Shown here: positions 42,324 through 42,608 of the stretch, piece by piece
Layout: each line of letters starts with the position of its first letter
Position numbering within the stretch: the first letter of the stretch is position 1
From: an uncultured Pelagibacteraceae bacterium
Lineage (GTDB): Bacteria > Pseudomonadota > Alphaproteobacteria > Pelagibacterales > Pelagibacteraceae
Direction: 5' to 3'
Assembly (NCBI GenBank): GCA_902597895.1
Contig: CACJZM010000008.1
Coordinates: forward strand, 1-42,608
Length of the DNA: 42,608 nucleotides
Position numbers and translations under genes: made by a program
The notes under the pieces: generated by a model
The model's input: the letters and a program-made list of their open reading frames with translations, nothing else
Databases searched by the model: none
What the model was told of the DNA's origin: nothing

Positions 42324-42608
42324 TGTTATTGTTTTATAGAATTTTAATTAATCTAGTTCTTATACTATCCCCTATAATAATTTTATTTCGATTAATTAAA
42401 AAAAAGGAAGATCCAAAAAGATTTTTTGAAAAATTTGGTTTTCCATCAAAAAAAAGATTGTCTGGAAAAGTTATTTGGTTTCATGGTTCAAGTGTTGGTG
42501 AAATTTTAAGTATTATGCCATTAATTGAAAAATTAGAAAAAAACAAAAAAGTCAAACAAATACTTATAACCTCATCAACTTTGAGCTCATCTAAAGTTTT
42601 AGAAAAAT
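42323..42608 (+). CDS. waaA: 3-deoxy-D-manno-octulosonic acid (Kdo) transferase, N-terminal part
   Basis: The gene runs off the window after 95 codons. ATG 42323 overlaps the transporter stop by one base. The N-terminus has a membrane helix (MLLFYRILINLVLILSPIII), then the domain-opening motifs EDPKRFFEKFG, WFHGSSVGEILSIMPLIEKL and LITSSTLSSSKVLEK, which match Kdo transferases (WaaA/KdtA). This enzyme adds Kdo to lipid A precursor at the cytoplasmic side of the inner membrane. Confidence 0.9.
   Translation, partial: MLLFYRILINLVLILSPIIILFRLIKKKEDPKRFFEKFGFPSKKRLSGKVIWFHGSSVGEILSIMPLIEKLEKNKKVKQILITSSTLSSSKVLEK

Overview
The window is a very A+T-rich, tightly packed bacterial chromosome segment. 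Gene content and neighbourhoods point to a streamlined marine alphaproteobacterium of the SAR11 / Pelagibacter type (inference). The signs are a complete retinal pathway (crtI-crtB-crtY-blh), a CcrM-type GANTC methyltransferase, the alphaproteobacterial mutY/DUF721/dsbA/smc neighbourhood, a separate F0 ATP synthase cluster, homopolymer-rich low-GC coding sequence, and neighbouring genes that overlap or are separated by almost nothing.

Layout. 1-2626: the end of ychF (+), then petABC (cytochrome bc1, -). 2690-4465: trmL-hemF-greA (+). 4462-8379: on the minus strand, a TPR protein, ispE, tRNA-Gln(TTG) and a CCA-adding/poly(A) polymerase-family gene. 8391-10970: a family-4-like uracil-DNA glycosylase, a 44-aa membrane protein, rnhB and ccrM (+). 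10967-13089: mutY and a flavin monooxygenase (-). 13090-18900: DUF721, dsbA-like, an unusually short smc, then atpI-atpB-atpE-atpF'-atpF (+). 18940-25609: crtI-crtB-crtY-blh-ispH-thrB-rnhA (+). 25610-27215: an accessory island of five small genes punctuated by four copies of a GGCAACAGAACGCCCCT repeat. 27216-34094: peroxiredoxin, thrC, ctaB, a small membrane protein, cytochrome oxidase subunits IV, III, I and II (all -). 34182-36373: a small membrane protein, a second subunit-III-like gene, a Sco protein and rsmE. 36390-39263: dehalogenase-DoxX-pirin-quinone reductase (+). 39253-42608: DUF2721 (-), then ubiA, an MsbA-type ABC transporter and the start of waaA (+).

How the genes fit together. 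Much of the window serves membrane energetics: the bc1 complex, an aa3-type oxidase with its haem farnesylation and Sco copper factors, the F0 part of ATP synthase, and chromophore synthesis for a light-driven rhodopsin pump whose own gene is not in this window. IspE and IspH supply isoprenoids for carotenoid/retinal, haem farnesyl groups and ubiquinone (UbiA). HemF makes haem. Threonine synthesis (thrB, thrC) flanks the repeat-bounded island.

The main anomaly is that island. Five convergent gene pairs of well-recognised genes in the window overlap by 4 to 24 bases with no room for a hairpin. The rnhA/peroxiredoxin pair is instead held about 1.6 kb apart by small secreted or membrane genes separated by a repeated, foldable terminator-like element that also sits against both flanking stop codons. 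Other points of interest are a hinge-less Smc, four GANTC sites crowded in front of the GANTC methyltransferase gene, a uracil glycosylase without the iron-sulphur cysteines, and a tRNA that ends three bases before the start codon of the CCA-adding enzyme gene.
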